The position numbers and the translations under genes are program-made. From positions 160,700 through 224,699 of the forward strand of contig DCFU01000031.1 of assembly GCA_002319795.1 (NCBI GenBank): DNA of 64,000 bases, written 5' to 3'. Origin of the DNA: Megamonas sp. UBA1796 (lineage in GTDB: Bacteria > Bacillota > Negativicutes > Selenomonadales > Selenomonadaceae). Under the pieces are notes generated by a model that had not been told where the DNA came from, searched no databases, and saw nothing but the letters and a program-made list of their open reading frames with translations. How positions within the stretch are numbered: position 1 is the first letter of the stretch; each line of letters begins with the position of its first letter. Positions 1 to 8,985 of this stretch are shown in pieces.

Positions 1-738
1 GGTGCAGATACCGTATGTGCAGTATTAGCTGCTGGGATGACGGAACAAAAGGGCATCAGCCTGCTGGTGGATCTTGGGACAAATGGTGAGATCGTTTTGT
101 GTAAGGATGGAAAATTCATTTGTTGTGCTGTGGCGGCTGGTCCTGCATTTGAAGGTGTTGGCCTGCATTCAGGTATGTCTGCTTCATATGGTGCAATTTA
201 TAAAGCTCATACAGATGAAGGAAAAGTAAGCGTTGAAATCATTGGCAACGGGGTCAAGGCGGCAGGTATTTGTGGCTCTGGCATTATTGACTTATTGCAC
301 GTAATGAAGAACCTTGGGGTTTTAGATGAAAGTGGTTATTTAGAAAAAGAATTTTCTGTGGGAACATATGCCGAAGTGTGTATAACGCCGGAAGATGTTC
401 GTAAGATTCAGTTAGCAAAAGCAGCGGTATGTGCAGGGATTTACACTTTATTAAATGAGGAAAACGTAATGCCTGAAGAAGTCGAGCGCTTTTATGTAGC
501 CGGTGGTTTTGGTGCAAGTTTGAACCCGGTTTCGGCGGCGGCTATAGGGCTGTTTCCGGAAGCTCTGAAGGATAAGATTTCTTTTATAGGGAATGGTGCG
601 CTGGGTGGTGCGGTCATGATTTTACTGAATAGTAAAATGAAGAGCATGGCGGAGGATATAGTAAAAAATTCCCGGGAGCTAGAACTTTCAAGGAGTGCAT
701 TTTTCATGGATAAATATATTGAGTGCATGGGATTTTGA
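1..738 (+). CDS. RACo-like corrinoid activation protein (DUF4445 ASKHA domain), 5' end cut by window
   Basis: This is the C-terminal part of a reductive activator of corrinoid proteins, an ATPase-type protein that re-reduces inactive Co(II) corrinoid in methyltransferase systems. The frame is open from base 1 and codes GADTVCAVLAAGM before the first ATG at 37, so that ATG is internal. The segment shows the ASKHA-like LLVDLGTNGE strand-loop, an AGPAFEG stretch, ICGSGIIDLL and YVAGGFGASL, all typical of the DUF4445 C-terminal domain. The N-terminal [2Fe-2S] ferredoxin domain expected for the family would lie upstream of the window. A UroD-like methyltransferase-fold gene lies 2.4 kb downstream (3181), which may or may not be linked. 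The family call is firm; the partner corrinoid protein is unknown. Confidence 0.8.
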   Translation, partial: GADTVCAVLAAGMTEQKGISLLVDLGTNGEIVLCKDGKFICCAVAAGPAFEGVGLHSGMSASYGAIYKAHTDEGKVSVEIIGNGVKAAGICGSGIIDLLHVMKNLGVLDESGYLEKEFSVGTYAEVCITPEDVRKIQLAKAAVCAGIYTLLNEENVMPEEVERFYVAGGFGASLNPVSAAAIGLFPEALKDKISFIGNGALGGAVMILLNSKMKSMAEDIVKNSRELELSRSAFFMDKYIECMGF

Positions 739-901
739 AAGTTGATAAAGCTGAGCATTTACTAATAAAGATTTTATGGAAGTATACTTCGAGCAGCTTT
801 TACCGGATTTTTATGGAAGAACCATATGAAAAATAAGATGCCATAACGTGATCTTAGGCGTGATTTAGGGATGGAAGAAATTGAAGAAGGACGGATGGGC
901 A

Positions 902-1357
902 ATGTTTATTGAAGAATTAGTGGCAAAAGAGAGAGTTCAATTTTATGAAGAGTTCAGTTCATGGGAAGAAGCAATCATGGCATCGTTTAAACCATTGCTG
1001 GCAGATGGTTCCATTACAGGTGCTTATGTCGATTCGGTCATACATTGTGTGACAAAATATGGTCCATATATTGTTTTTGCACCTGATATAGCTATGCCAC
1101 ATGCGCAGGAAAATGCTGAAGGAGTCCGGCAAAATGCGATTAGTTTTATGAAGGTGGAAAAACCGGTAGAGTTTGAAAAGGGAAATCGGGAGAAAGATGC
1201 ACGGTTGTTCTTTTCTTTAGCGTCTGCCAACCACGATATCCATTTGGAAAACATGCAGAAATTGGCAGAAATTCTTTTAAAAGATGGAGTTATTGCTGCT
1301 TTACTGGAGGCACATGATGCAGATGATTTATTGGCGATAGAAAAAAGATTCTTTTGA
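902..1357 (+). CDS. PTS EIIA component, mannitol/fructose (Ula/SgaA-like) type
   Basis: This is the cytoplasmic EIIA domain that passes phosphate from HPr to the EIIB domain of a sugar phosphotransferase system. About 151 residues form a single EIIA-2 domain. The phosphorylatable His lies in the AMPHAQE motif near residue 63. The start at ATG 902 is preferred because an AAGAAGGA-like ribosome-binding site lies just upstream; a TTG at 881 would add seven residues. It is the first PTS gene of the operon that continues with IIC (1455) and IIB (2850). Together they match the ascorbate-type (UlaABC) family, but the true substrate cannot be read from the sequence. Confidence 0.88.
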   Translation: MFIEELVAKERVQFYEEFSSWEEAIMASFKPLLADGSITGAYVDSVIHCVTKYGPYIVFAPDIAMPHAQENAEGVRQNAISFMKVEKPVEFEKGNREKDARLFFSLASANHDIHLENMQKLAEILLKDGVIAALLEAHDADDLLAIEKRFF

Positions 1358-1454
1358 AGATTGAACAATCGTAAGATTTGAAATCAATGGAATGTATTAT
1401 TCTGGCAATCGTCTTATATATAAGAGTATTTTATTATATAGGGGAGAGATTTAT

Positions 1455-2804
1455 ATGGATTTTTATATGGATTTGTTTTTTAAACAAATTTTTGGACAAC
1501 CATTTTTACTGATGGCTATTGTTGTATTCATTGGTTATATAGCCATGAAACAGCCAATCAGCAAGGCACTTTCCGGTTCGCTGAAAGCGGCTATAGGCAT
1601 TTTGATCATGGGCATGGGCTCGGGGGCATTGATTGTCAACTTCGGGAAGTTACTGAAAGCGTTGCAGGATTCCACGGGAATACAGGGCGCCGGACTTAAT
1701 ACGTATCCTACGATGATGAACGCTTATGAGAAAATGGAAGCAGTACTGGGAGCGGGAACCGGAGCATCTTGGGGAATTTATACTTTACTGGGAGCATTTG
1801 TATTCAATTTATTATTGGTTGCATTACGTAAATATACCAAGATACGTGCAGTGTTTTTGACGGGGAATGTAATGATTGTACAAGCCGGAATATCTACCTA
1901 TATTGTTTGGCGTTTCTTAGGACTGGATATGCTGCCGACGGTTTTGATTGCTGCTGTGGTAACTGCACTTTATTGGGGGATTATGTCAACTTTATTGATC
2001 AAGCCAACGCAGGCAGTTACCAATGGCGCTGATTTTACGGTTGCACATCAGCAAATGTTCATGAACTACCTTGCCTGGAAACTTGCACCTCATTTAGGAA
2101 ATCCTGCGGATGATATCGAGAAGAAAAAAATGCCGGCTTCTTTGAGTTTCTTACAAGATAGTATCGTGGCTACAGCTTTGGTGATGTTTATTTCGGTAGC
2201 GATTATTCTGCTGGTCATCAGCAATGATCAGACCGAATGGCTGCGTTCAGTTGCAGGTCTGGGACAACCAGTATTAAAGAACAATTTTATTTTTATTGCC
2301 TGGATTTCCTTTATACTCACAGCCAGCATTGTTGTACTGCTTTTTGGTGTCAGGATGTTTGTGGGAGAGCTGATGCTTTCATTCAAGGGGATTTCCGACA
2401 AACTTTTACCTGGCGCGGTCGCTGGCGTCGATTGTGCTGCTATTTTTGCTTTTGCACCGAAATCGGTTGTGCTGGGATTGCTTTTTGGTACTGTCGGGCA
2501 ATTGCTGGGGCTTTTGGGTTTGCTGGTTATGAGCTCAAGCATCTTTATTGTGCCAGGGTTTATTCCCCTGTTTTTTGATAATGCAACGATTGCAATTTTT
2601 GCTAATAAATTCGGTGGCTGGAAAGCTGCGGCAGGTATTTGTACGGTGAATGGATTAATCCAGATATGGGGCTCCGTATTAGCAGTCAAAATGATGGATA
2701 TGACCTGGTGGCAGGGCAGTGCGGACTATGCAACGATATGGGTTGCTATCATTGCTATCTTCCGTGCCATAGGAGCTATGTTGGGAATACCTGTTGCAGG
2801 TTGA
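1455..2804 (+). CDS. PTS EIIC component, ascorbate (UlaA/SgaT) family
   Basis: This is the membrane permease of the PTS, which imports and phosphorylates its sugar substrate. About 449 residues are strongly hydrophobic, with roughly ten or more membrane segments and the family-typical opening FKQIFGQPFLLMAIVVFIGY. The ATG at 1455 follows a good AGGGGAGA site; an in-frame codon at 1392 would add a 21-residue tail with no ribosome-binding site. It sits between EIIA and EIIB, as in ula-like operons. The substrate may be L-ascorbate or a related sugar acid or alditol. The downstream pentulose-phosphate epimerases fit a C5 end product. Confidence 0.9.
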   Translation: MDFYMDLFFKQIFGQPFLLMAIVVFIGYIAMKQPISKALSGSLKAAIGILIMGMGSGALIVNFGKLLKALQDSTGIQGAGLNTYPTMMNAYEKMEAVLGAGTGASWGIYTLLGAFVFNLLLVALRKYTKIRAVFLTGNVMIVQAGISTYIVWRFLGLDMLPTVLIAAVVTALYWGIMSTLLIKPTQAVTNGADFTVAHQQMFMNYLAWKLAPHLGNPADDIEKKKMPASLSFLQDSIVATALVMFISVAIILLVISNDQTEWLRSVAGLGQPVLKNNFIFIAWISFILTASIVVLLFGVRMFVGELMLSFKGISDKLLPGAVAGVDCAAIFAFAPKSVVLGLLFGTVGQLLGLLGLLVMSSSIFIVPGFIPLFFDNATIAIFANKFGGWKAAAGICTVNGLIQIWGSVLAVKMMDMTWWQGSADYATIWVAIIAIFRAIGAMLGIPVAG

Positions 2805-2849
2805 TTTTGTGTGACTCACTTATAAAAATTGTATTTAGGAGGAAAGAAA

Positions 2850-3152
2850 ATGGTTAATATTTTATGTGTTTGTGGAAACGGAATGGGGACTAGTACGATA
2901 CTTAAAATCAATATCCAAAAGATTTGTGTAGAGAATAAGGTCGATGCCGGGGTAGAATCATGTTCCTTTAGTGAAGCAATGACATATTTGCCATCTATCG
3001 ATATCGTTATAACAAGTCCTGAATGGGCTGAGATGCTGCCGCCGAGCCGCGCGACTGTCGCTACGGTAAAGAACCTCATAGACACGGCCGCGGTGTCTAA
3101 GGCGTTACTGGATATAGTTCGCGAAAAATTCCCGGATGAAATAAATGTCTGA
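2850..3152 (+). CDS. PTS EIIB component, ascorbate/lactose-like (UlaB) family
   Basis: This 100-residue cytoplasmic EIIB domain carries the phospho-cysteine in the loop CVCGNGMGTS at the N-terminus and hands phosphate to the substrate held by EIIC. The ATG at 2850 is backed by a clear GGAGG site; a TTG at 2829 would place that site inside the gene. Length and motif match UlaB/SgaB. It completes the split IIA-IIC-IIB permease with its two upstream neighbours. Confidence 0.9.
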   Translation: MVNILCVCGNGMGTSTILKINIQKICVENKVDAGVESCSFSEAMTYLPSIDIVITSPEWAEMLPPSRATVATVKNLIDTAAVSKALLDIVREKFPDEINV

Positions 3153-3180
3153 GATTTGTGAAGGGGAGCTGAGGTATAAA

Positions 3181-4203
3181 ATGAACAGTTATGAAATAAT
3201 GAAAGCAAATATACATTTTATGCAGCCGGAACGTATAGGTATGCGATTTGATCGTATCGCAAATGTCGGGGATGTATACCGGATATTCGTACTTCCCCCG
3301 CGTGATGGCCGGCCGGAAGGATGCAGTGTCCGTAAGAAAGTTCGTTCCGGGAATGCTACGTATGATGAATGGGGATGCTATTGGGAAAGCCGGGATGTCA
3401 CTGGGGCGGATATGGGGCAGGTAACGAATACGGTCTTAGAAGAATGGGAACAACTCAAAGATTATAGGATTCCGGATCCTTTTAGCGAAGGAAGATTTGA
3501 TGGTTTAGAAGAAGCACTGGAAGAAGCTGAAAGCAAAAATCTATATGTACAGTTGAATAGTCCACAGTGCATTTTTGAACGTATGCATTTTTTGCGTGGA
3601 TTCAATAATACCTTGATGGACTGTATGCTGGAGCCGGAGTACATTGGACTGCTTGCGGAAAAGCTGGCGGATTATCAAATCGGGATTATTGAAGAGGCAT
3701 ATAGGCTGGGGAAAGGCCGTATCCATTGCTATGATACGACCGATGATTGGGGGACGCAGCAGAACCTGATGATATCTCCGGAGATTTTTCGTGAGATATT
3801 CAAGCCGCAATATAAACGTATCATTGATAAGGCACATGAATGCAAAATGGATATACGCTTCCATACAGATGGAAAAATAAATGCTATTTTGGAGGATTTT
3901 ATTGAGCTGGGCGTTGATATACTGAATATACATCAACCAAGACTGGTTGGTATTGATGAGGTGTCCCGTGTGGCACAAGGGCGCATATGTTTTGAAGCGA
4001 CAGTGGATATACAGTCTACATTGCCGACAGGAAACAAAGCCTTGATTGAGGCGGAAGTGAAGGAACTTTTAAAAAAGTGGGCAACACCGCAAGGCGGATT
4101 TATTGCCGTAGAATATGGTTATTTAGCGCCGATAGGCATAAAAAAGGAGTCTATGCTATATGCAATGGAGTGTTTTCAGAAATACGGAACATATAAGAAG
4201 TAA
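3181..4203 (+). CDS. UroD-like (uroporphyrinogen decarboxylase / MtaA-fold) protein
   Basis: This 340-residue TIM-barrel protein belongs to the broad UroD/MtaA/CmuA family, whose members decarboxylate uroporphyrinogen or move methyl groups between corrinoids and thiols. Family landmarks are the segments LMISPEIFREIFKPQYKR and LGVDILNIHQP. The position normally held by HSCG in the sugar-operon UroD relatives reads HTDGK, so a Cys-based zinc site looks absent. ATG 3181 follows a GAGG site; an upstream ATG at 3145 overlaps the EIIB gene. Its place inside a PTS/epimerase operon argues for a role in substrate breakdown, perhaps removal of a methyl or carboxyl group, but the reaction is unknown. 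Confidence 0.75.
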   Translation: MNSYEIMKANIHFMQPERIGMRFDRIANVGDVYRIFVLPPRDGRPEGCSVRKKVRSGNATYDEWGCYWESRDVTGADMGQVTNTVLEEWEQLKDYRIPDPFSEGRFDGLEEALEEAESKNLYVQLNSPQCIFERMHFLRGFNNTLMDCMLEPEYIGLLAEKLADYQIGIIEEAYRLGKGRIHCYDTTDDWGTQQNLMISPEIFREIFKPQYKRIIDKAHECKMDIRFHTDGKINAILEDFIELGVDILNIHQPRLVGIDEVSRVAQGRICFEATVDIQSTLPTGNKALIEAEVKELLKKWATPQGGFIAVEYGYLAPIGIKKESMLYAMECFQKYGTYKK

Positions 4204-4229
4204 CTTAGTCTGGGGATGTGTGTAAAATC

Positions 4230-5261
4230 ATGAAAATAGAAAAAAAAATTCTCACCAAGCTGCATCGCTGTTATGCGGTGAGCAGTACTGTTATCCATGG
4301 TGAAACAAAAATACTTTTTGCCACCGAGGGCAAAGGCCCGGCTTATCTGTATGACGGACCTGATTTTGCGCAGACTACGATATGGGATGGACCCGGCGGT
4401 ACGATGTCTATGGTCCCGGTGCCGGGCATGCATGGCGATTTTCTGGCTGTGCAGAATTTTTTTCCGACGTTTGATTCAGCGGAAGCGACGATTGTCTGGG
4501 CACATCCGCTGGCAAACGGGCAGTGGGAGACCAAAACGATTCTCAGGCTTCCGTATGTGCACCGTTTTGATCTCGTAACGGGCGCAGACGGTGTGCACTA
4601 CTTTATTGGCTGTACGCTTTGCACCAGCAAGACGGATAAGGAAGACTGGTCGGACCCTGGCAGGATTTATGTGGGCGAACTGCCGCAGTCGCTGCATACA
4701 CCGATAGAGCTGCATGTACTGAAGGACGGACTGCTAAAGAACCATGGTTATAGCCGTGTGAACTGGAACGGAAAGATGGCTTCCATGGTTACCTGTGAAA
4801 ACGGGGTGTTTGCAGCCACGCCACCAACGGAAAAGGGCGGAGAATGGAGCCTGGAGCAGATTAATGATATTCCGACGAGCGATATCGCTGTGGGGGATAT
4901 CGATGGCGACGGCGAGCAGGAACTTATAACGATTGAGCCGTTTCACGGCAGTAGTTTCGTCATCCGGCACCGGGACAGCGACGGGTGGAACAAGGTCTAT
5001 GAATACCCGGAGCCTATGGAATTCGGCCATGTAGTATGGGCAGGAACGCTGCGGGGAATTCCTACCGTCATTGGCGGACAGCGCCGTAATACGAAGGATC
5101 TTTTTTACATTCAGTACCAGGATGGCAAATATGTCAAGACTACGATCGAAGAGGGCGGCGGTCCCAGTAATGTTGCAGTTGTAAATGGCAAAGAGCGCGA
5201 CATTATTATTGCGGCAAATCGTGAGATCGGCGAGGCCGTACTCTATATTGTAACGGATTGA
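4230..5261 (+). CDS. beta-propeller (FG-GAP/VCBS-like) protein of unknown function
   Basis: The 343-residue protein is rich in aromatic and Gly residues, spaced like propeller blades. It has one calcium-type DGDGEQ loop in the context GDIDGDGEQELI around residue 230. No signal peptide or membrane segment is visible, so it should be cytoplasmic, which is unusual for VCBS-type proteins. ATG 4230 is chosen; a GTG at 4218 in the same frame is possible and the ribosome-binding site is weak. It lies between the UroD-like gene and the epimerases, and no UlaG lactonase is seen in the operon, so a lactonase-like or sugar-acid processing role is conceivable but unproven. Confidence 0.65.
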   Translation: MKIEKKILTKLHRCYAVSSTVIHGETKILFATEGKGPAYLYDGPDFAQTTIWDGPGGTMSMVPVPGMHGDFLAVQNFFPTFDSAEATIVWAHPLANGQWETKTILRLPYVHRFDLVTGADGVHYFIGCTLCTSKTDKEDWSDPGRIYVGELPQSLHTPIELHVLKDGLLKNHGYSRVNWNGKMASMVTCENGVFAATPPTEKGGEWSLEQINDIPTSDIAVGDIDGDGEQELITIEPFHGSSFVIRHRDSDGWNKVYEYPEPMEFGHVVWAGTLRGIPTVIGGQRRNTKDLFYIQYQDGKYVKTTIEEGGGPSNVAVVNGKERDIIIAANREIGEAVLYIVTD

Positions 5262-5277
5262 AGGGAGCAGGCAGAAA

Positions 5278-5967
5278 ATGTTAGAGGAACTAAAGCAAAA
5301 AGTCTATGAAGCGAATATGCTGCTGCCGAAATATAACTTGGTGACCTTTACCTGGGGAAATGTATCCGGTGTAGATCGTGAAAAGGGTCTTTTTGTCATT
5401 AAGCCATCGGGTGTGGGTTATGAGCGTATGAGGCCGGAGGATATGGTGGTTGTGGCGCTTGATGGCAAGAAGGCCGAGGGAGAGATGAACCCGTCCTCAG
5501 ATACGGAAACACATCGTGCGCTTTATAATGCTTTTGGGAATATCGGCGGAATCGTACATACCCATTCGCGTTGGGCGACAACCTTTGCACAGGCAGGGCA
5601 GGGCGTGTGTGCCTATGGTACGACCCAGGCAGATTATTTCTACGGTGAAATTCCCTGTACGAGGGATATGACGGTGGACGAAATTAACCAGGACTACGAG
5701 TACAATACAGGAAAAGTAATCATTGAATGTTTCCAGGGAATTCATCCGGATGCTATACCGGCGGTGCTCGTGAAAAACCATGGCCCGTTTGCCTGGGGTA
5801 CGGACCCGATGAACGCTGTACACAACGCGGTTGTCCTGGAGGAAGTTGCTATGATGAACTTTCATACGCAGCTTCTGGGACAACGTGCCCCTATGGCACA
5901 GGCACTGCTGGATAAGCATTTCCTGCGCAAGCATGGTCCGCAGGCTTATTATGGGCAGAAGAAATGA
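5278..5967 (+). CDS. araD: L-ribulose-5-phosphate 4-epimerase (AraD/UlaF/SgbE family)
   Basis: This 229-residue class II aldolase-fold enzyme converts L-ribulose 5-phosphate to D-xylulose 5-phosphate, which enters the pentose-phosphate pathway. Visible are the N-terminal TWGNVSG motif, the phosphate-binding KPSGVGYE stretch, the zinc-ligand pair in VHTHSRWA and the third His in NHGPFAWG. Length equals that of AraD and UlaF. It is followed by the 3-epimerase at 5982; the pair matches the last two steps of the L-ascorbate and L-xylulose routes, so UlaF may be the closer functional name. Confidence 0.9.
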   Translation: MLEELKQKVYEANMLLPKYNLVTFTWGNVSGVDREKGLFVIKPSGVGYERMRPEDMVVVALDGKKAEGEMNPSSDTETHRALYNAFGNIGGIVHTHSRWATTFAQAGQGVCAYGTTQADYFYGEIPCTRDMTVDEINQDYEYNTGKVIIECFQGIHPDAIPAVLVKNHGPFAWGTDPMNAVHNAVVLEEVAMMNFHTQLLGQRAPMAQALLDKHFLRKHGPQAYYGQKK

Positions 5968-5981
5968 GGCGGCAGCATGAC

Positions 5982-6833
5982 ATGAAAAAATATTTACTTG
6001 GTCTTTATGAAAAGGCTATGCCAGATTCCTTAAGCTGGGTAGAAAAGCTGCTGGCGGCTAAAAAAGCTGGTTTTGATTTTGTGGAAATGAGCATCGATGA
6101 AACGGAGGAGAGACTGGCAAGGCTGAATATGGATGCAGCCTGGATTGGTGAAGTGCGTGCGGCCATGCAAAGTACGGGGATACCTGTTCGCTCGATATGT
6201 CTTAGCGGGCATCGAAAATTTCCCTTGGGTTGTCCGGATGAGGGCAAACAGCAACGGAGCCTCGAGATCATGCAAAATACGGTCAAACTTGCTGCGGTAC
6301 TCGGAGTGCGCATTATACAACTTGCGGGCTATGACGTATATTACGAACAAGGAACGGATAAGACACGTGCAGATTTTGCGGCAAATCTTAAAAGTTGTGC
6401 GGATATGGCGGCAGAAGAAGGAATTCTCATGGGCTTTGAGACTATGGAGACACCTTTTATGGATACAACAGCGAAAGCTATGCGGTATGTAAGGGAGATA
6501 GATTCGCCATATCTCGGTGTTTATCCGGACGTGGGCAATATAACGAATGCAGCTATGCTCTATGGCGGTGATGTCGTGGAGGACCTGGAAAGCGGCCGTG
6601 GCCATCTCGTGGCTGTGCATCTTAAAGAGACGGTGCCCGGCCGGTATCGTGAGGTCCCCTTTGGTACCGGGCAGGTTGATTTTGCCAAAGTCATACGCAA
6701 AACCTGGGAACTCGGCGTACGGCGCTATGTTGTTGAATTCTGGCATCTTGATGGACAGGATTATACGGTAGAACTCGTAAAAGCCAATCGGTTTATGCGG
6801 GGCTGTTTTATCAGGGCAGCAGGTGCGGAATAA
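5982..6833 (+). CDS. ulaE: L-xylulose/L-ribulose-5-phosphate 3-epimerase (UlaE/SgbU family)
   Basis: This 283-residue TIM-barrel isomerase of the AP-endonuclease-2 superfamily converts L-xylulose 5-phosphate to L-ribulose 5-phosphate. Family features are the opening LLGLYEKAMPDSLSW, the metal ligands in GFETMETPFM and VYPDVGNIT, and VHLKETVPGRYREVPFG near the end. ATG 5982 follows a GAGGCGG site just after the araD stop; an in-frame codon at 5964 would overlap araD. It is the last gene of the PTS operon and is followed at once by a strong terminator. Confidence 0.9.
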   Translation: MKKYLLGLYEKAMPDSLSWVEKLLAAKKAGFDFVEMSIDETEERLARLNMDAAWIGEVRAAMQSTGIPVRSICLSGHRKFPLGCPDEGKQQRSLEIMQNTVKLAAVLGVRIIQLAGYDVYYEQGTDKTRADFAANLKSCADMAAEEGILMGFETMETPFMDTTAKAMRYVREIDSPYLGVYPDVGNITNAAMLYGGDVVEDLESGRGHLVAVHLKETVPGRYREVPFGTGQVDFAKVIRKTWELGVRRYVVEFWHLDGQDYTVELVKANRFMRGCFIRAAGAE

Positions 6834-6890
6834 AAAAAGCTCTGCAAAGTTTTGACGGAAGTTCGTCAGGCTTTGCAGAGCTTTTTTTAG
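6832..6890 (+). terminator. intrinsic terminator of the PTS/epimerase operon
   Basis: An almost perfect stem (arm AAAAGCTCTGCAAAG and its complement) closes on a short loop and ends in a run of seven T. It begins at the ulaE stop codon. The A run on the left arm makes it usable from the minus strand too, for the convergent potassium importer gene. Confidence 0.9.
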
Positions 6891-6937
6891 GAATATATAG
6901 CAGAAATAAGGAAGAGTTTCCTTAAAGCAGAGGGGTA

Positions 6938-8794
6938 TTATTCACGCAGCTGGAAGGGAACCGTTGTCACGATTACATTTTTCCCGGAAAGAATCAGGGT
7001 AGCGTGTAAAATCCAGCCGGACTGGTTGTGCAGAAAACGCTGCCACCACTTCTGGGTTTCAAATTCGGGAATCAGGACGGTGATATAGTCCTCCGGGCGT
7101 TTTTCATTGGCCTGCTGCTTAATGAATTCCAACAACGGATGCATAAGCAGGCGGTAAGGTGACTGGATGGTGACGAGGGTTACGCCCGGGTTCCATTCCT
7201 CCCATTTTTCACGGACACGGAGTCCTGCCTCTTCATCGCTGGCAATATTGACAGCGATGATATGATTGCTGATGACCTTTGCGTATTTAATCGTTTCATA
7301 GACGACACGCGTCGGGGTGGCGACCGGAACAATGACCAGATGCCGGGCTTTTTCGGCAGAGAGCTCCAAGGGGATATGATAGGCTTCCTCCGGGAAATGC
7401 AGTTGTTTCGCCACAGAATCGTAATGGCGGCGGATTCGTTTGAACAGGCAGACCATCAGCGGAATGAAAAGCAGAATGATCCAGGCACCGTAAATGAATT
7501 TGGTCATCGTGATGACTATAACCACGATGCCGGTACAGAGTGAACCGAGTCCGTTGAGTATGGCACGCAGTATCCAGTAAGGGCCGCGTTCCTTTTTCCA
7601 ATGGAGCACCATGCTGAACTGGGCTACCGTAAATGAAATGAATACGCCAATGGCATATAATGAAATGAGATGTTCAACCTGTCCGTCGAAAATAATAATC
7701 AGCCCGGCGGCAGCGATGGAAAGCAGGATAATGCCATTCGAATAGGTAAGCCGTTCGCCTCGCGTGGCAAGATAACGCGGCAGGAACCCATCCCGTGCAA
7801 TGATGGACATGAGAACCGGCAAGCCGTTGTAGGCAGTATTGGCAGCGAGATACAGCACGAGCATAGTGGTAATCTGGATATAATAATAGGCTGTGCCGCG
7901 GCCAAATACGTTTTCTGCTAATTGGGACAGAGCGGTTACATCGAGTCTTGGCATTATATGGTAATGCATGATTAAAAAACTGATGCCTAAGAACATCGTT
8001 CCCAAGATACTTGCCATGAGATAAGTTGTATGCGTTGCGTTGCGAGCCGAAGGTTCGCGGAACATCGGTACGCTGTCAGCAATGGCCTCTATGCCTGTCA
8101 TCGAGCTGCAGCCGTTGGCAAATCCCCGCAGGATGAGGAAAAGCATGGCCCAGTCCAGGGGCTGGGCTTCCAGGGATGCGGCAGGCAGTAATTCCGGAGA
8201 CAGGAAAACGGCTTTGTATATGCCGACGAGAATAAGGCTTATTACGCCAAAGAGAAATGCATAGGTTGGTAAAACGAATGCATCGGAGGATTCCCTGACG
8301 CCGCGCAGATTTACGAGCATAAGAACGATAAACAGGACCGATAGGTCGATGGGAACATTATGGCCGGATAAGAACGGAAAAGCTGAGATAATAGCATCGG
8401 TCCCGGCGGTGACGCTGACCGCTGCGGTCAGCACATAGTCGGCAAAGACCGCCCCGCCAACAACCAGAGACGGCATCGTGCCAAGATATTTTTTTGATAC
8501 GGCATAAGCGCCGCCCCCCCCGGGGTTGGCTTTGGCAACCTGTACATACGATAAAGCGACGATGCACAAAAGCACAAAGATGGATATGGCAACTGGCCCC
8601 ATATAGCCATACGCCATTACACCGGAAACGCCGACAAGCGTCAGTGTGATTTGTTCCGGACCGTAAGCCACGGAGGACAGGGCATCGGAAGAAAAAATAG
8701 ACAGGGCCTTCCACTTTGGCAACTTTTCATGTGCCAGTTCACTATTCAGCAGAGGCTTTCCTACCAGTAAACGACGCATGTTCTGCATTATCAC
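6938..8794 (-). CDS. kimA: KimA-like APC-family potassium importer
   Basis: This 618-residue APC-superfamily permease has about twelve membrane segments (residues 30-450) and a cytoplasmic C-terminal domain of about 150 residues. This layout is typical of KimA/YdaO high-affinity K+ importers. Landmarks are ALSIFSSDALSSVAYGPEQ near residue 30 and the glycine-rich NPGGGGAYAVS stretch. The GTG at 8794 is used because AAGGTGG lies seven bases upstream; an ATG two codons in has poorer spacing. A c-di-AMP riboswitch directly upstream supports a K+ role, since c-di-AMP shuts off K+ uptake in Firmicutes. Confidence 0.85.
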   Translation of the reverse strand: MIMQNMRRLLVGKPLLNSELAHEKLPKWKALSIFSSDALSSVAYGPEQITLTLVGVSGVMAYGYMGPVAISIFVLLCIVALSYVQVAKANPGGGGAYAVSKKYLGTMPSLVVGGAVFADYVLTAAVSVTAGTDAIISAFPFLSGHNVPIDLSVLFIVLMLVNLRGVRESSDAFVLPTYAFLFGVISLILVGIYKAVFLSPELLPAASLEAQPLDWAMLFLILRGFANGCSSMTGIEAIADSVPMFREPSARNATHTTYLMASILGTMFLGISFLIMHYHIMPRLDVTALSQLAENVFGRGTAYYYIQITTMLVLYLAANTAYNGLPVLMSIIARDGFLPRYLATRGERLTYSNGIILLSIAAAGLIIIFDGQVEHLISLYAIGVFISFTVAQFSMVLHWKKERGPYWILRAILNGLGSLCTGIVVIVITMTKFIYGAWIILLFIPLMVCLFKRIRRHYDSVAKQLHFPEEAYHIPLELSAEKARHLVIVPVATPTRVVYETIKYAKVISNHIIAVNIASDEEAGLRVREKWEEWNPGVTLVTIQSPYRLLMHPLLEFIKQQANEKRPEDYITVLIPEFETQKWWQRFLHNQSGWILHATLILSGKNVIVTTVPFQLRE

Positions 8795-8831
8795 GATAAA
8801 ACCACCTTTATCAACGATTTGATTTTTGGCA

Positions 8832-8858
8832 ATAAAAAAAGACCTGTCGGGTGATCTT
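8832..8858 (-). terminator. riboswitch-controlled terminator before the potassium importer
   Basis: On the minus strand a short stem (AAGATC with GGTCTT, eight-base loop) is followed by seven T. It lies between the aptamer and the start codon, where a ligand-induced terminator is expected. The stem is short, so the exact alternative fold is uncertain. Confidence 0.5.
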
Positions 8859-8871
8859 GTACCCCCCTTAT

Positions 8872-8985
8872 TTTAGCCGCCGAAGTTAGCTGACGGGTAG
8901 AATGTCAAGAGTAAACATTCCTCCTGCAAGGCAGGATTGACCCCAAGAGATTGGTTCCTCCGGTTCATACGAATTAGGCTGTATA
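8872..8985 (-). promoter_or_regulatory. c-di-AMP riboswitch (ydaO-yuaA type)
   Basis: Read on the minus strand the leader contains, in order, GGAGGAACCA, CTTGGGGTCAATCC, and CCCGTCAGCTAACTTCG followed by a closing GGCGGCT that pairs with AGCC at the 5' edge. These are the conserved blocks of the ydaO c-di-AMP aptamer. It precedes a KimA-like transporter, its classic target. Binding of c-di-AMP is expected to terminate transcription (off switch). Confidence 0.88.
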
